Source: Tanytarsus gracilentus
Taxonomy: Eukaryota > Arthropoda > Insecta > Diptera > Chironomidae
Length of the DNA stretch: 64,000 nucleotides
Direction: 5' to 3'
NCBI GenBank assembly: GCA_038502055.1
Contig: JAXRKN010000045.1
Span: 1,076,501 to 1,140,500 of the forward strand
The stretch's first letter is position 1; each line of letters opens with the position of its first letter. Positions 11,673-23,953 of the stretch are shown here, piece by piece. The notes beneath the pieces are model-generated. The model was not told the origin of the DNA. It made no database searches and saw only the letters and a list, made by a program, of their open reading frames with translations. The position numbers and the translations under genes are program-made.

Positions 11673-12845
11673 TTAATAAAACGTTTCGAGTATAAAATTT
11701 GTTGTTAACAAAGCTCAAGCAATTGCACAAAAATACTAAAAGTTCAAATTTAAATAACAAAAACAAAAAAGAAGACAAAAAATTCAGACCAAAACTCACG
11801 TGCGTTAATAATTTTTTGAGCCAAATAATTTAGTGTATTGAAAATATCCGAAAGTGACAAATGTGCATTAGAAAATTGACAGTGCAATAAATTGGGTTTG
11901 ATTTTTTTGCAATAATAAAAACACAAATGCATTAGCAATTAACTGTTGTGTAAATTTTTGACAGCCAATTTGTTTAATTTGAAAATCATAAATTGCAACA
12001 TAATTGGCAAAATTTTGGATGCAATCAGCTTGGGAATCATTTTTGTAGATTTTGCCAATAATTTTGTGCAATTAAATTTAGTGAACGCTTTTTTGATAAG
12101 GAAATAATTTTGAGCATTTCAATTTAAAGGGGCGGACAACTAAGGTTTAAAACATATATCAATATAAAGATCTAAAATTTATATTTTAGTCGGCCACCTC
12201 CTGAATTTTTTAAATTTTAAATCTTGTTTCATATTTAAAGACAAGCAAATCAAAACACTGATTAAATTAGCAAATCGTGCTAATCACAATTAAAAAATGT
12301 TTCAAAACCCTCTTGTGGATGTTGTCGTGTTAATTCATCGCAGATCAGTTAAAAATCAGTTTACAGTTTAATTCGGGTGTTATCTCAAATTAAAGCTTTA
12401 TCCAAACATTTAAATTAATTCTAACAGTTGCAAGAAGACCCTCAGAGCTATTATTAAGCAAAAACCCAAAATCTCAAGATTGTCGGGGTTGAATTTTTGA
12501 ATGTGCGGACAGACGGGCAGAAATATAAGCATATAAGCGTTATCTTTTTGTGAATTACGCTAAAATCAAAGTTAGAAACAGCAATGTACCTATTTGAAAA
12601 AATTTTACACTCACTTAAAATCTCATTTAAATTTTTTTTAATCTGAGAATTGATTACTCAAAGCTTGTTGCAAAAACTGTTTTAAATATAAATCAATTCG
12701 TAATTTGATATTCTTGTGCATTTCCGGCGAAACTCCAGTATTGTAAGTTTTCTTCATTTCTTCTTTTTATAATTTTAATTCTGTGAATGTGTAACCCAGT
12801 TTAAACCGGCATTCATTCAACTTTTGTCGTTCGGCCAGCGTAGGA

Positions 12846-15800
12846 ATGTTTACGGGTGTCGAGGTGCTTAATGAGCACCACGGTAGTGAGAACGGAAAGA
12901 ATTTCAAGAATTCACATACATCTAATTTTCAAGTGAGTAAAATATTTTGTAATCTAAGCTTTAAATACAGAAGCGTATTAAATTCTTTAAAATGTATTCG
13001 AGATATCAACGAGGACAATGGAAAATTAAAAAATTTCAGAATTACCATAATTTATTTGACATTTAAATTGAATTGTTTTTAAACCAAGTTTAATAATTTA
13101 CTTCCTCAGATGTCCATGATAGGTCTGGATGAAAAAAATAAACACGATGTAGAAAAAAGCAACTCCAATGATGATCATAAAGTTGCAGTGAGTATGAGAG
13201 TGAGTGAGCAAAATAATCTCTACATTTTACACAACCAATATAATAAAATTTTAGAACTGTGAAGTGCAGCGTGGTACATGGGGAAAAGATGTGGAATTTT
13301 TACTCTCATGCATAGCTTTGTCGGTCGGATTGGGAAACGTATGGAGATTCCCTTTTACAGGTTTGTGTTTAATTCCAGTTGTTAAGAGACCTTCATGCTT
13401 TCATTTCTCTTTTTCCATGAAAATTCAGCCCTTGAATGCGGTGGTGGTGAGAATTTTTAGAAATAAAGTTAGGAGTGAGAAATATTTCTTGATTTTTCTC
13501 TTCAACAGGTGCTTTCGTTCTTCCCTAGTAAATTTTTGCCTAATTTTTTTATGTTGCAACATATGTTGGTTCGTTTGAAATATTTGACAGCAAGGATTTA
13601 GAAAAAATTTAAATCAAATAATTTTTTTAATTCAAAATGAAAATCAGATTTTGATACATTACAAAATCAATCACTAAAATATCATTCAGGACCCTTCAAT
13701 CTTTTTTCCAATGTATTGCGTTTCACTTTCAATGTCCATTTTATGCTCAAATTAATCCTATTTATTAGTATCGTCGTTTTACTGCTTGTCGGCAAGCCGC
13801 TTTACTACATGGAGCTATTAATGGGTCAATTTTCATCGAGCGGTTGCATCAAAGTGTACGATATGGCGCCGGCAATGCGCGGGATTGGTATTGGACAAGT
13901 ACTTGCGACATGTTTTGTGACGACTTATTATGCGAGTCTGATGGGGCTTACAATTCGATATTTTTTGGCATCATTCAGTGATCCTTTGCCTTGGAGTATG
14001 TGTAAAGAGGAGTGGAATGTATCGTGCATTGATAGCAGCTTAAGAGCTCTCAATTTTTCGGACGCTAGACCCAAATCGTCGGCAGAGCTTTATTTCCTGT
14101 GAGTTTAACTTTTTAAAATTTATTAATGGATTTATAACAATTCTAAATTTTAGTAAAGACATTCTCAAAGAGAAAATTTCCATTGATGATGGCATAGGAG
14201 TTCCTAATTGGCAACTTATTCTTTGTCTCTTGTTTGCTTGGATTTGCATTAGTGGGATCCTCATTAAAGGCATTAAAAGCTCCGGGAAATTTAGCTATTT
14301 TCTTTCAATTTTTCCTTACTTCATCATGTTTATTTTGTTAATTCGCTCAGCAACTCTGGATGGTGCTATTGATGGAATGATTTATTTCATCAAGCCACAA
14401 TGGAATAAAATACTCGAAGCAAAAGTCTGGTATGCAGCTGTAACGCAAGTCTTTTATTCCCTCGCTGTGTGCTTTGGCTCAATCATCATGTATTCTTCGT
14501 ATAATAGATTTGAGCAGGATATTTACAAGTGAGATTGATTATTGCATTGAGCTTTCAATTTAAATAGCCAAATAATAGACAAATGATTCTGAGAATCCTA
14601 CTACATTAAAAATCTTTTATTTCATAAAAAAATATAAAATAAACATTTCCACCGAAAATTTTACAACTTAACCGTATAGGTGCTTCTTGAAATATATTTT
14701 CGAGCAATTTAAATTAATTTTACTTTCTCTTTAGGGATGTCAACATAATTACATTTGTCGATACAGTCACATCGCTCTTATCTGGTCTTATCATATTTGG
14801 CATCTTAGGGCATTTGGCCCACATCATGGGTGTCGATGACATTCAGAAGGTGACAAAAAGCAATATTGCTCTCGCCTTTATGGCTTATCCGGAGACAATC
14901 AGCAAAATTGATTTCATTCCACAATTTTTCTCGATGATTTTCTTTATAATGCTTTTCGTGCTTGGCATTGGCAGCAACATTGGAATGACTTCAACTATAA
15001 TGACGGTAATCAGAGATAGATTTCCGGGTATTGAATGCTGGAAAGTCGTGATGGGTATCGCATTAGTTGGCTTCGCTGTTGGATGTGTTTATACGACGCC
15101 TGGCGGGCAATTTCTAATAAATTTTTTGGATTTTTATGGTGCCTCATTTGTGGCTCTAATACTAGCTATAATCGAGCTCATAACAGTTTCTTGGATCTAT
15201 GGAGTCGATCGTATTTGTATTGATATCGAATTTATGCTGAATCGAAAAACTGGAATTTATTGGCGGCTCTGCTGGAAATACATCACGCCCACGATGATGA
15301 TTGCAATTTTCGTTTATTTTATTTGGACATGGAAACCAATTGATTACCAAGGATATCAGTATCATCCCAGCATGCATGGTGAGTGAGCGCAAGTATGATT
15401 TTATTTTTCATTTAAATGTTGTTTATTTGCGTTTTGTCACTCGCACTGTTGATAGCTTTCGGTTGGTGTATTTCGATGTTTTGCTTACTGCAGTTGCCAA
15501 TATTTGCTTTATATGAGGTTTTAAAGCAAAAAGAGGGTTCGTTGGTTGAAAAAATCATCAAAGCCTTCCAGCCGAATTCAGAATGGGGCCCTAAAGATCG
15601 AAGTAAAAGTAAGTCAATAAAAGTTAATAAAAAAATCATAAAATTTTATTTTTGTTGTGTGTTCATGAACACTTTTAAACTGTTTAAAAATTGAGTCACT
15701 CCGACCTTGCCCTACATACTTTTATAATACTAACTCAATTTTACTTTTCAGTGCAAAAGTACAAAGATTTCCTCGAATCACGTAACACTTCTACTTTCGT

Positions 15801-15870
15801 CACTGCCAACGCTTCAATAACAAAAACTGAATCAATCTGGATGAAGTTCAAGAACAATTTTTTGAGATAA
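12846..15870 (+). CDS. SLC6 family nutrient amino acid transporter, copy 1 (642 aa)
   Basis: Ten exons: 12846-12932, 13110-13187, 13255-13360, 13429-13446, 13509-13527, 13769-14098, 14154-14528, 14735-15378, 15456-15608 and 15752-15870. The family moves amino acids into cells with sodium (often chloride) across the plasma membrane by a 12-helix LeuT fold. The TM1 motif SVGLGNVWRFPF is clear, then ALECGGGAFVLPY, which is split over two tiny exons of 18 and 19 nt. TM6 reads VFYSLAVCFGSIIMYSSYN, TM8 has LGIGSNIGM and the TPGGQ motif is intact. The large extracellular loop 2 carries paired Cys residues and Asn-glycosylation sites. The C-terminus is longer than in copy 2. It is closest to copy 2. 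The in-frame TAG after FVLP is removed by splicing at TA|GTAAAT. Confidence 0.9.
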
Positions 15871-16290
15871 ATCTTTGGTGTTCTTTTCTACTACTGACAA
15901 TAAAATGACAAAAACTTTATTAAAACATAAATCATTTTTATTTTTCTCGTCACGTTATCACATTCGAGAGAGTAAATTGTTATCTAAATTGCTACTTTAA
16001 TGAGCTCGTTGAGACCTCAATGTAATTGTGAACATCTAAGTGTCTTTTTGGGTATCATTTGTGGATAAAAAATTCTATAGTGCAGTGCAGACTAAATGTG
16101 AATATAATATTGAATTTTAATATCTAAAGAGATTTTATATGAAAAATTGAAAAATTATTTGATTTCAATTTTTTTTTCTAAGTTTAAAGCTACTGTAGAC
16201 AAAAAATCTTCCACTTACGATATAAAATTTGATATTGAGCAATTCACTCAGTTTTTTCCGTGATTCATTTGAGTGATAACGCTTTTTCAA
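15871..16290. other. Spacer between SLC6 copies 1 and 2
   Basis: It holds the 3' UTR of copy 1, with an AATAAA soon after the stop, and the 5' side of copy 2. Nothing else is seen. Confidence 0.6.
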
Positions 16291-18651
16291 ATGAGTTGTG
16301 ACACAGACAAAATCAAGATTGAGGAGGAATTGATTGAACTCAGAGAGGGCAAAGTTGATGGAGAAGTGAAAGAAAAAAGTCAAAAGGCCAAATGGGGTAA
16401 TGACATTGAGTTTTTATGCTCGTGCATTACGCTTTCAGTGGGCTTGGGAAATGTTTGGAGGTTGGAAGACTTTTTTTATTTAAATTATCGCAAGCATCCC
16501 ATCTGACTCTTTTATTTTTCTCTCTTTAAAGATTTCCTTATACTTGTTTGCAATACGGTGGTGGGACTTTCCTTATTCCTTACACAATTATAGTCATCCT
16601 TGTCGGCAAACCGATCTATTATATGGAAATCTTACTTGGTCAGTTTTCATCTAAAGGTTGCATAAAAGTTTATGATATAGCACCCGCAGTTAGAGGCGTA
16701 GGCTTTGGGCAGTGCCTTTGCACAATTATCGTGCTGAGCATTTATGTTTCCGTCATGGCACTCACGATTCGCTTTCTTATTGCATCATTTACCAGTCCAC
16801 TTCCGTGGAGTGTCTGTAATTCTCAATGGAATATAACGAATTGTGTCGATAGTGCCTCGAAGGGTGGCGGAAATCTCTCAGCAAGCACTAATGCTCGCTC
16901 ATCAGCGGAACTTTACTTTCTGTGAGTTTATTAAATTTTCATTAATTTTTGTTATGAAAAAGCCAAAAAGAAAAAATGCAAACAGTTTAAAGCTTTCAAA
17001 TGAAGATCCAAAAAAACTTTATCGAAAGCCAATTAAAACTTTTCAAGGTTTCAAACCCTTTTTGATTTGGATATCATGACAGATACGCAAATCGTTATTG
17101 ACGTGACACTGAAAACTTTCTCTTTATAATTGGGACACGTTGAGTAATAAATTTCAGTGTGAAATCAAGTTTGACACAAACCCTTTTCTGTTTTTCGCCT
17201 TAAATCTTGATTCATTCACATAGAAAGGACATTCTGAAGGAGGCAGATAACATCGATAATGGTCTAGGCGTTCCCAATTGGCAACTTGTGATTTGTCTGA
17301 TAATTGCTTGGTGTGTAATTGGTCTGGTGCTTATAAGAGGAATCCAGAGCTCGGGAAAGGTAAACGTACAAACGTCGTTATACATTAATTTCCCTCCCCA
17401 ACTTACAGGTCGCTTATTTTCTCGCCATATTTCCTTATATCGTGCTTATCATCTTGCTGATAAGAGCAGTCACTTTAGAGGGCGCAATAAAAGGAATAAA
17501 ATATTTTCTCATACCAGACTTTGATAAAATTTGGGACGCTGAATTGTGGTATGCAGCTGTAACGCAGGTTTTCTACGCTTTAGGAATATGTTTTGGCTCA
17601 ATAATTATGTACTCGTCGTACAATCGATTTGATCAGAATGTATACAGGTGAGTGAAATGTGCCCCATAAATCAAAAATAATTCCGAAACTTTTTCTAGGG
17701 ATGTCAATATAATTACAACTATGGACTATCTTACATCAATACTCGCTGGCTTGATCATTTTTGCCATTCTAGGTCACTTGGCACACATCATGGAAATTGA
17801 TGACATTCAAAAAGTTACAACAAGCTTCATGAGTCTTGCTTTTGTTGCATATCCTGAAACCATATCGAAATTTGAATACATTCCTCAATTTTTTGCTGTC
17901 GTCTTCTTTCTGATGCTCTTTTTCTTCTGTATCGGAAGTAACATGGGCATGGCATCATGTATTTTGACAGTCATCAGAGATCGATATCCAAAAATTGCGA
18001 TATGGAAGATAGTTATGGGAATTGTTATATTCGGTGTGTCAATTGGAACTTTTTATACAACACCAGGCGGACAGTTTTTGATAAATCTTTTAGATTTTTA
18101 TGGTGCATCATTTGTAGCTCTAATACTAGCTATAATCGAGCTCATAACAGTTTCTTGGATCTATGGAGTCGAAAGATTTTGCAACGACATCGAATTCATG
18201 TTAAAACGCAAAGTAGGGAAATACTGGAGAATTTGTTGGAAGTACATAACGCCATTCATCATGATTTCGGTTCTTGTGTATTTTGTTTTTACTTGGAAGC
18301 CCATCGAATATGGCGAAAAAGAATATTCGATTGGAATGCATGGTGAGATGTTTATTGATTTAATTTAATTTCCATTAAAATCTATTTTTAATTTTATTAA
18401 TTTAGCTTTTGGATGGTCGATTTCACTTTTGGGTCTTCTTCAACTACCATTGTGGATGACAATTGCAGTTCTAAGACAACCTGGCGAAAATTTAAAGGAA
18501 AGATTTTTGAAAGTTTTCAAGCCAAACACAAAATGGGGTCCAGTCGAATTTGAAATTAGTAAATACATATTAAGCATTTGAAATTTATTTAAATAATTTG
18601 AACTTTTTTTTAGGAGAAAGATACGAAGGTTTTGTTAACGACAGGAACTGA
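16291..18651 (+). CDS. SLC6 family nutrient amino acid transporter, copy 2 (589 aa)
   Basis: Seven exons: 16291-16460, 16532-16921, 17224-17359, 17409-17647, 17699-18342, 18406-18558 and 18614-18651. ATG at 16291 is used because the earlier frame start is a GTG. TM1 reads LSVGLGNVWRFPY with an intron inside the Arg codon, a place unique in this cluster. TM6 reads VFYALGICFGSIIMYSS, TM8 has FCIGSNMGM and TPGGQ is intact. The C-terminus is short, ending VNDRN. The 644-nt exon matches the same exon of copy 1 in length and phase, and 56 bases in it (18117-18172) are identical to 15153-15208. The expected role is sodium-driven amino acid uptake; the substrate is not predictable. Confidence 0.9.
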
Positions 18652-19252
18652 TATGGTTTTAACCAAAAGCCCTGATTGAAATGCGATAGTATGAAATTTA
18701 GTTTAACTTTAATGAAGAGAAAAAATAAACAAAAAAATAATTAAAAAATCAAGAGAGAAAACTGTAATTTTTCTTATCTTTTTCAGAAGATAAATTCTTT
18801 TTTTTAATTGAATAAAGCAATTGATTTGCATGTTTTTAGAATGAGAAGAAATATTTTTGTAACGATAAATTTAATTGATATAGAAAACTGATGTAATTTG
18901 ATAACAAATCATTTTAATTAATTTCAAAAATAATTTTAAAATTCTTCTCTCTTGCATTTTGAATGCATTTTTATTTTTAAATGTTTTTATTTGATGTATC
19001 TAATATTCATTGAAGTCTATCTGTTGAGTCAGCCGTTATCATCCTCGTTTATTGTCATATAATAACGTTTTATAGCCTTATGAGCAAATAAAATATTTCA
19101 GTCAGTCTTCAAACTTCAAAGCAAAAAGACAAAGAATTGGTGAAGCATAAAGGATAAGGAGCTTCACAAAACAGTTGCAAAACAGAGACATTTTTTGACA
19201 TTCTAATACTCAAAAATCGGTGTTCAAGAATTAAAGCAAAGAAAAAAGTTTA
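18652..19252. other. Spacer between SLC6 copies 2 and 3
   Basis: AT-rich DNA holding the 3' UTR of copy 2 and the 5' UTR and promoter side of copy 3. No repeat or frame stands out. Confidence 0.6.
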
Positions 19253-21599
19253 ATGATGGATCAAGCTCATGATAATCCATCTTTCCTTAACGATGAAACA
19301 AATAGTGGTTTAAAACCTCAAAATAATATTGACACGTTGACGGAGTCATCTTCAGAAGTAAACACAACGAATGGAAACTTTGCACCTGTTCGAGAAAATT
19401 GGGGAAAAGGGATTGAATTTTTATTGTCATGCATTGCGATGAGTGTTGGACTTGGAAATGTTTGGAGATTCCCCTTCATTGCTATGAGTAATGGTGGTGG
19501 CAAGTATATTAAATTTACATACACTAGTGATTCAAATAAATGTGCAAAGTGATAAAGTTGAAAAAAATATTTATCAATTAGGAAAAATTGTTATCGAAAA
19601 CTTTTACGACTATTCACGCAAAAAATTACGATTAGAACTTTAGATTTTCTTAATTTTTATAGCTACGTGAAACTTTGCGATAAATCACTAATTAAATATG
19701 GATCATCCATCCGAAGGAATATTCCTTCATTGGATGATCAAGTACTAATGTTTGTAATTTTTAGGTGCCTTTGTCATACCTTACATAATTATTCTTTTTA
19801 TTGTTGGAAAGCCGGGATACTTTCTCGAAATGGTTATGGGTCAATTTTCATCACGCGGAACAGTAAAAGTTTTTGATTGCGTTCCTGCTATGAGAGGTAA
19901 TCGGCTATCGTATAGCTTAATAAAAACTGTAATAAATCTGTTATCAAAATTCTCACGAACTCAGGTGTTGGTGTAGGTCAAATGGTTGCGATTGTTTGCA
20001 TCTCAACCTACTACAGCTCGGTAATGGCTGTCACCTTAAGATACTTCTTTTACTCTTTTAATTCAGTATTACCTTGGAGTGTATGCGATTCAAAATGGAC
20101 TGAGCTTTGCTATCCCAGTGGTTCAAGAAACTCTAGTCAAAATTGGCCAGAAGGAACAAGATCATCGACGGAACTTTATTATTTGTGAATTTAATTTTAA
20201 TTTTTTTTTGTTTTTTGTAAATAATTTTTAAATTTAGGAAAGAAGTATTGCACGCCAATGAAAGCTTAAACGACGGCATTGGTATTCCTAGCTGGAATTT
20301 GGTTGGCTTTTTAGTTCTCGCATGGGCAATTGTATTTTTCATTCTTTTCAAAGGAATTCGAACATCTGGAAAATTCAGTTACGTCACCGGAATTGCTCCA
20401 TTTATATTCTTAATAGTTTTCCTAATTCGAGCTCTCACATTGCCGGGTGCATTTGAAGGAATTAAATATTTCTTCACTCCCGATTGGAAAGCTTTCGGAA
20501 AGTCTGAAATTTGGTATGCTGCATGCACTCAACTCTTCTTTTCACTCAATGTATTTTTCGCAAATATCATCATGTACTCGAGGTAAACACTTAAATTTTT
20601 TTAAATAAATTTTTTGACACTTATTTTATAATTTAGTTACAACAAATTTAATCATAATATCAAACGGGATTCACACATCATCACGACACTTGACACATTT
20701 ACATCACTACTGGCTGGTTGCATAACTTTTGGAATTGCTGGACATTTAGCACACGAACTCAAAAAAGATATTCCAAAAGTTTTAAAAGGTGGACCAGGGC
20801 TGGTGTTCATCACATACGCGGAAACCATCTCGAAATTTTCGGTGCTGCCACAATTTTTCTCAATCATGTTTTTCTTTATGCTTTTTATCCTCGGCATGGG
20901 AAGTCTAATTGCAATGACATCATGTGTCATAACTGTTATTAGGGATAAATTTAAACGAGTACAAACATGGCATGCGGCTTTAGGCTATTCAATTTTTGGT
21001 GTAATTGTTGGAATGCTTTACACTACACCGGTGATTAGAAAATTATTAAAAATTTCACTATTTAGAAATTATTTTGTTTTAGAGTGGGCAATCTATCCTC
21101 AATCTTGTCGATCACTATGGAGCCACTTTTCTGGCATTTGTGCTGGCAGTATTTGAAATTTACGCCTTTTGTTATATTTATGGAGTAAATAGGATATGCA
21201 AAGACGTTCAGTTCATGCTCGGTTATAGACCAGGAAAATTCTGGACTGTCTGCTGGTGGTTTGTCACTCCGGCTATTATGACAGCTATTGTGATATATTC
21301 CTTTATATACTATAAGAACCCTGATGATAACGGAATTGAATTTCCTGCTATTGCTCATGTCATTGGATGGTGCATAACTGCATGTGGATTAATATGGCTT
21401 CCATTTTTGCTTGTATGGAGTGTTTTGAAGCAGAAAGAGAAAACGATTTGGGAGGTGAGGACTTAAAAAATTATTTCAACACAATTAATTATTAAAAATA
21501 CTTTAGAAAATCAAATTTGCATTCAAGCCAACGGCAAATTGGGGGCCCATTGATGAGACTTTAAATGCCGAGTACAAGGAATTTATGAAATCATCTTAA
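19253..21599 (+). CDS. SLC6 family nutrient amino acid transporter, copy 3 (600 aa)
   Basis: Seven exons: 19253-19499, 19765-19896, 19965-20184, 20238-20582, 20637-21030, 21083-21454 and 21507-21599. The first intron begins GCAAGT, so it is a GC-AG intron; no GT donor in the area keeps the frame. The N-terminus carries DNPSF, shared as DNPTF with copies 4 and 5. TM1 is SVGLGNVWRFPFI. TM6 reads FFSLNVFFANIIMYSS, in which Asn replaces the usual Ala and Ala the usual Gly of the unwound segment. TPGGQ is changed to TPSGQ. The C-terminus is NAEYKEFMKSS. It pairs with copy 4. The altered TM6 suggests a changed substrate or coupling, which is inference. Confidence 0.88.
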
Positions 21600-21667
21600 A
21601 CGTTTTATTTATTTAAATGGACTAAATTTATTATTTGCAAAAATTTTTTACAATCGCAATCTTTATT

Positions 21668-23201
21668 TAGGTGGACGCTTGTTATTCCGAGTGCTTATAA
21701 TTCGGGTAAAATTAAATGCGTCAATATTTTACAAACAACATTTTCACCTTGACACTTGACTTAAAGTTTGAAGGTACTGTCATGCGCGACAATTTTGTAA
21801 AATAAAGCAATGACTTTAAGACTTCCTTTGGCCATGAAAAGCACGTTTTAATTTTCTCCATACAAAAATCCTCTTCACTTATCACGTCAATTTTCATCAA
21901 TTAAATCAGTTGCAATTTTTCCATCACTATTTTTCTTGAGTCACGAAGGTCTTCATCAACACATTCCTATACCAACTTAAATTTTATATGTCCACAAAGT
22001 GCTTTAAAAATTAACATTTATGACGTGCTTATAATTCCGGAGTGAAATTGCTTATAATTCCGGAGTAAATTTCACATTAGTAGGCAATGAAATTTTCATC
22101 AGTAAAAATTTTTTTTATCGGGATAAAAATGAAAAATGAAAAAATAAACAGAAAATAATGTGGAGTGACTGTTTGTGGAGTACAGTATTAAAAAGGAATT
22201 AAAATACTTAAAAGCTTTTTAAAAAAAAAAGGGGGAAAAACCAAGCATAAAGCATGTCCAAAAACTAACTTTTAGTAGATGAACCAAAATCCAGGGAGAA
22301 AGAAATATCTAGCGTAGGAATTTACTTCCAGGGGGGGAAATAAATTCAGTGAAGGAACTAACTTCCACTGGCGGAACTGGTTTCCAGCGGAGGAACTAAC
22401 TTCCAGTGGAGGAACTAACTTCCAGCGGAGGAACTAACTTCAACTGGCGGAACTTGTTTCCAGCGGAGGAACTAACTTCCACTGGCGGAACTGGTTTCCA
22501 GCGGAGGAATTAGCTTCCAGCGGAGGAACTAACTTCCACTGGCGGAACTGGTTTCCAGCGGAAGAACTAACTTCCAGCGAAGGAACTAATTTCCAGCGAA
22601 GGAACCAAGATCGAATACCAGGTTAAACTAACATTACAGTAGCCAAAATCATTTAAAATTATTTTACTCACAATAAGATCTCAGAACGAAGAGAAATAAA
22701 AATATTCAGAGATGCTTTTAAGGGGTGAGTATTGAGTTCTGTTCTTAATTGGCCCCTGAAGTGATTTAGCTCTTATTTTATCTACTATTGAAAGTAAAAA
22801 ATTGCAAAAAAGTCATAAAAAAAGGGATTTTGGAGGTTGTTGGAAGCACTGCTTGCACTTGCCAGACATTGAAATCCCAAAAAATATCAATCTCTTTATA
22901 CTTAATCACCTCACTCAAGAAAGCATGAAGATTTTATCAAAATTTGATTTTATATCGAATTTTTAAAATTTACTCCGGAATTATAAGCATTCACTCCGGA
23001 ATTACCAGCAAGGTTTTGAATTAATTTTTAAGCATGAAGGAGACCAGTAAAAAATTTAAAGTCAGTCTCAAAATAAAGCTGTGTCTTTTGCGAATCTAAC
23101 GAGGTACTGATAATGCATGATCAGCAGTGCCAAGTAAGAGAAATTTCATGATTTATTATCTTGCGATTCAATTTACTCCGGAATAACAAGCGTCCACCCT
23201 A
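21668..23201. mobile_element. TA-flanked terminal-inverted-repeat element of 1.5 kb
   Basis: The left end reads TAGGTGGACGCTTGTTATTC. The right end, on the other strand, reads TAGGGTGGACGCTTGTTATT. Each end is bordered by TA, which suggests a TA target duplication as in Tc1/mariner-type elements. A subterminal motif, TTATAATTCCGGAGT, occurs twice near 22030-22065 and again, in near form, near 22975-23000. No transposase is encoded, so it is non-autonomous. The superfamily is a guess from the TA only. Confidence 0.65.
22316..22606. repeat. 19-bp minisatellite inside the TA-flanked element
   Basis: About 15 direct copies of a 19-bp unit. The common forms are GGAACTAACTTCCAGCGGA and GGAACTGGTTTCCAGCGGA, with a third form ending CACTGGC. 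The variants alternate in a partly higher-order pattern. There are no unique spacers, so it is not CRISPR-like. Confidence 0.9.
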
Positions 23202-23246
23202 TTGAAACTCTTTAAAATTGTTTTATGAAAAATAAAAAAGTCGTTA

Positions 23247-23325
23247 CACAGTGGATTCAATCTGAACAAAAACATGCAACAAATGAAAATGCGATTTACG
23301 ATTAGTTTTTAACGCGTTAAGTCGA
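23247..23325 (+). mobile_element. Truncated Transib-like end with RSS-like signal
   Basis: It begins CACAGTG (23247-23253), then a 12-base spacer, then ACAAAAACA (23266-23274). The first 60 bases or so match the right end of the element at 26819-27455, read on the opposite strand. Similarity stops near 23310 and no partner end follows, so only one terminus remains. Confidence 0.75.
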
Positions 23326-23953
23326 TTATTTTAAAAATATTCTGAAAAACATAAGATTCCCGGAAAGGGTCTTACAAATGTTTTGTTTTCTTCTGAAGTG
23401 ACCTAAATTTTACCATATTATCATAGATCGCTGAACGTGAGAGTCTCGATTAGCTTTTTTAATAGCCATGACGCCTTTTGCACATAAGCATTCGCTCATA
23501 GAAATCTCCATTTGGTCTCCGCTATACACTCTCAGTCTCTTTGTGGCTTTCGTTTCGAGAGGTTTAGTTTCAAACGTGCTTAGAAATATTTATTTATTGC
23601 TCGGCCCTAAAGAGCCATTTTTACTTAATACATTAATACTTTTTTTTCGCGATTTCAAAGTCATACTCCTATTAGTCTTAATTGAGTGAAAATAAATTTT
23701 AAAAACTGTGTTACCATGCTAAGAAGAATCTAAAGAGCGTTAGAGAGACACAAAAACACATCAGCCAATTATTGATTGCAAAAGAACCTGCTTCAAATTT
23801 TTCTTCTTCTTATACTCACCAACGTTCGATTGAGAGATTTTTTCTTTTAAACTGTTAACAAACGGCAAAAGAGAAAAAAACAGATAGTTTATCGTCAGTG
23901 TCTGTGCACGAAGCACGTGTATGGTATAATTAAGCTATTTTTCTCTCTCAGCG

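Larger units (their letters stand above)
10388..12845. other. Intergenic region between the muscle gene and the SLC6 cluster
   Basis: It holds the 5' UTR and promoter side of the minus-strand muscle gene (near 10388-10800) and the 5' side of the first plus-strand transporter (near 12400-12845). The rest is AT-rich. Apart from the small open frame at 11445-11672, no coding signal was found. Confidence 0.6.
21600..23953. other. Intergenic region between SLC6 copies 3 and 4
   Basis: Most of it is a TA-flanked repeat element (21668-23201), followed at once by a truncated Transib-like end (23247-23325). The remaining 600 bp before copy 4 are AT-rich. A short plus-strand frame at 23468-23689 has no recognisable features and was not called. 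Confidence 0.7.

Noticed and set aside
13509..13570. SLC6 copy 1 as a pseudogene because of TAG TAA after FVLP
   Set aside because: A donor at TA|GTAAAT and an acceptor at 13768 restore the conserved PY-IVVLLLVGKP reading with all phases correct.
15162..15392. Minus-strand frames under the SLC6 genes
   Set aside because: They are shadows of well-supported coding exons and show no features of their own.
22316..22606. Regular short repeats as a CRISPR array
   Set aside because: Units are contiguous with no unique spacers, in a eukaryotic transposable element; it is a minisatellite.
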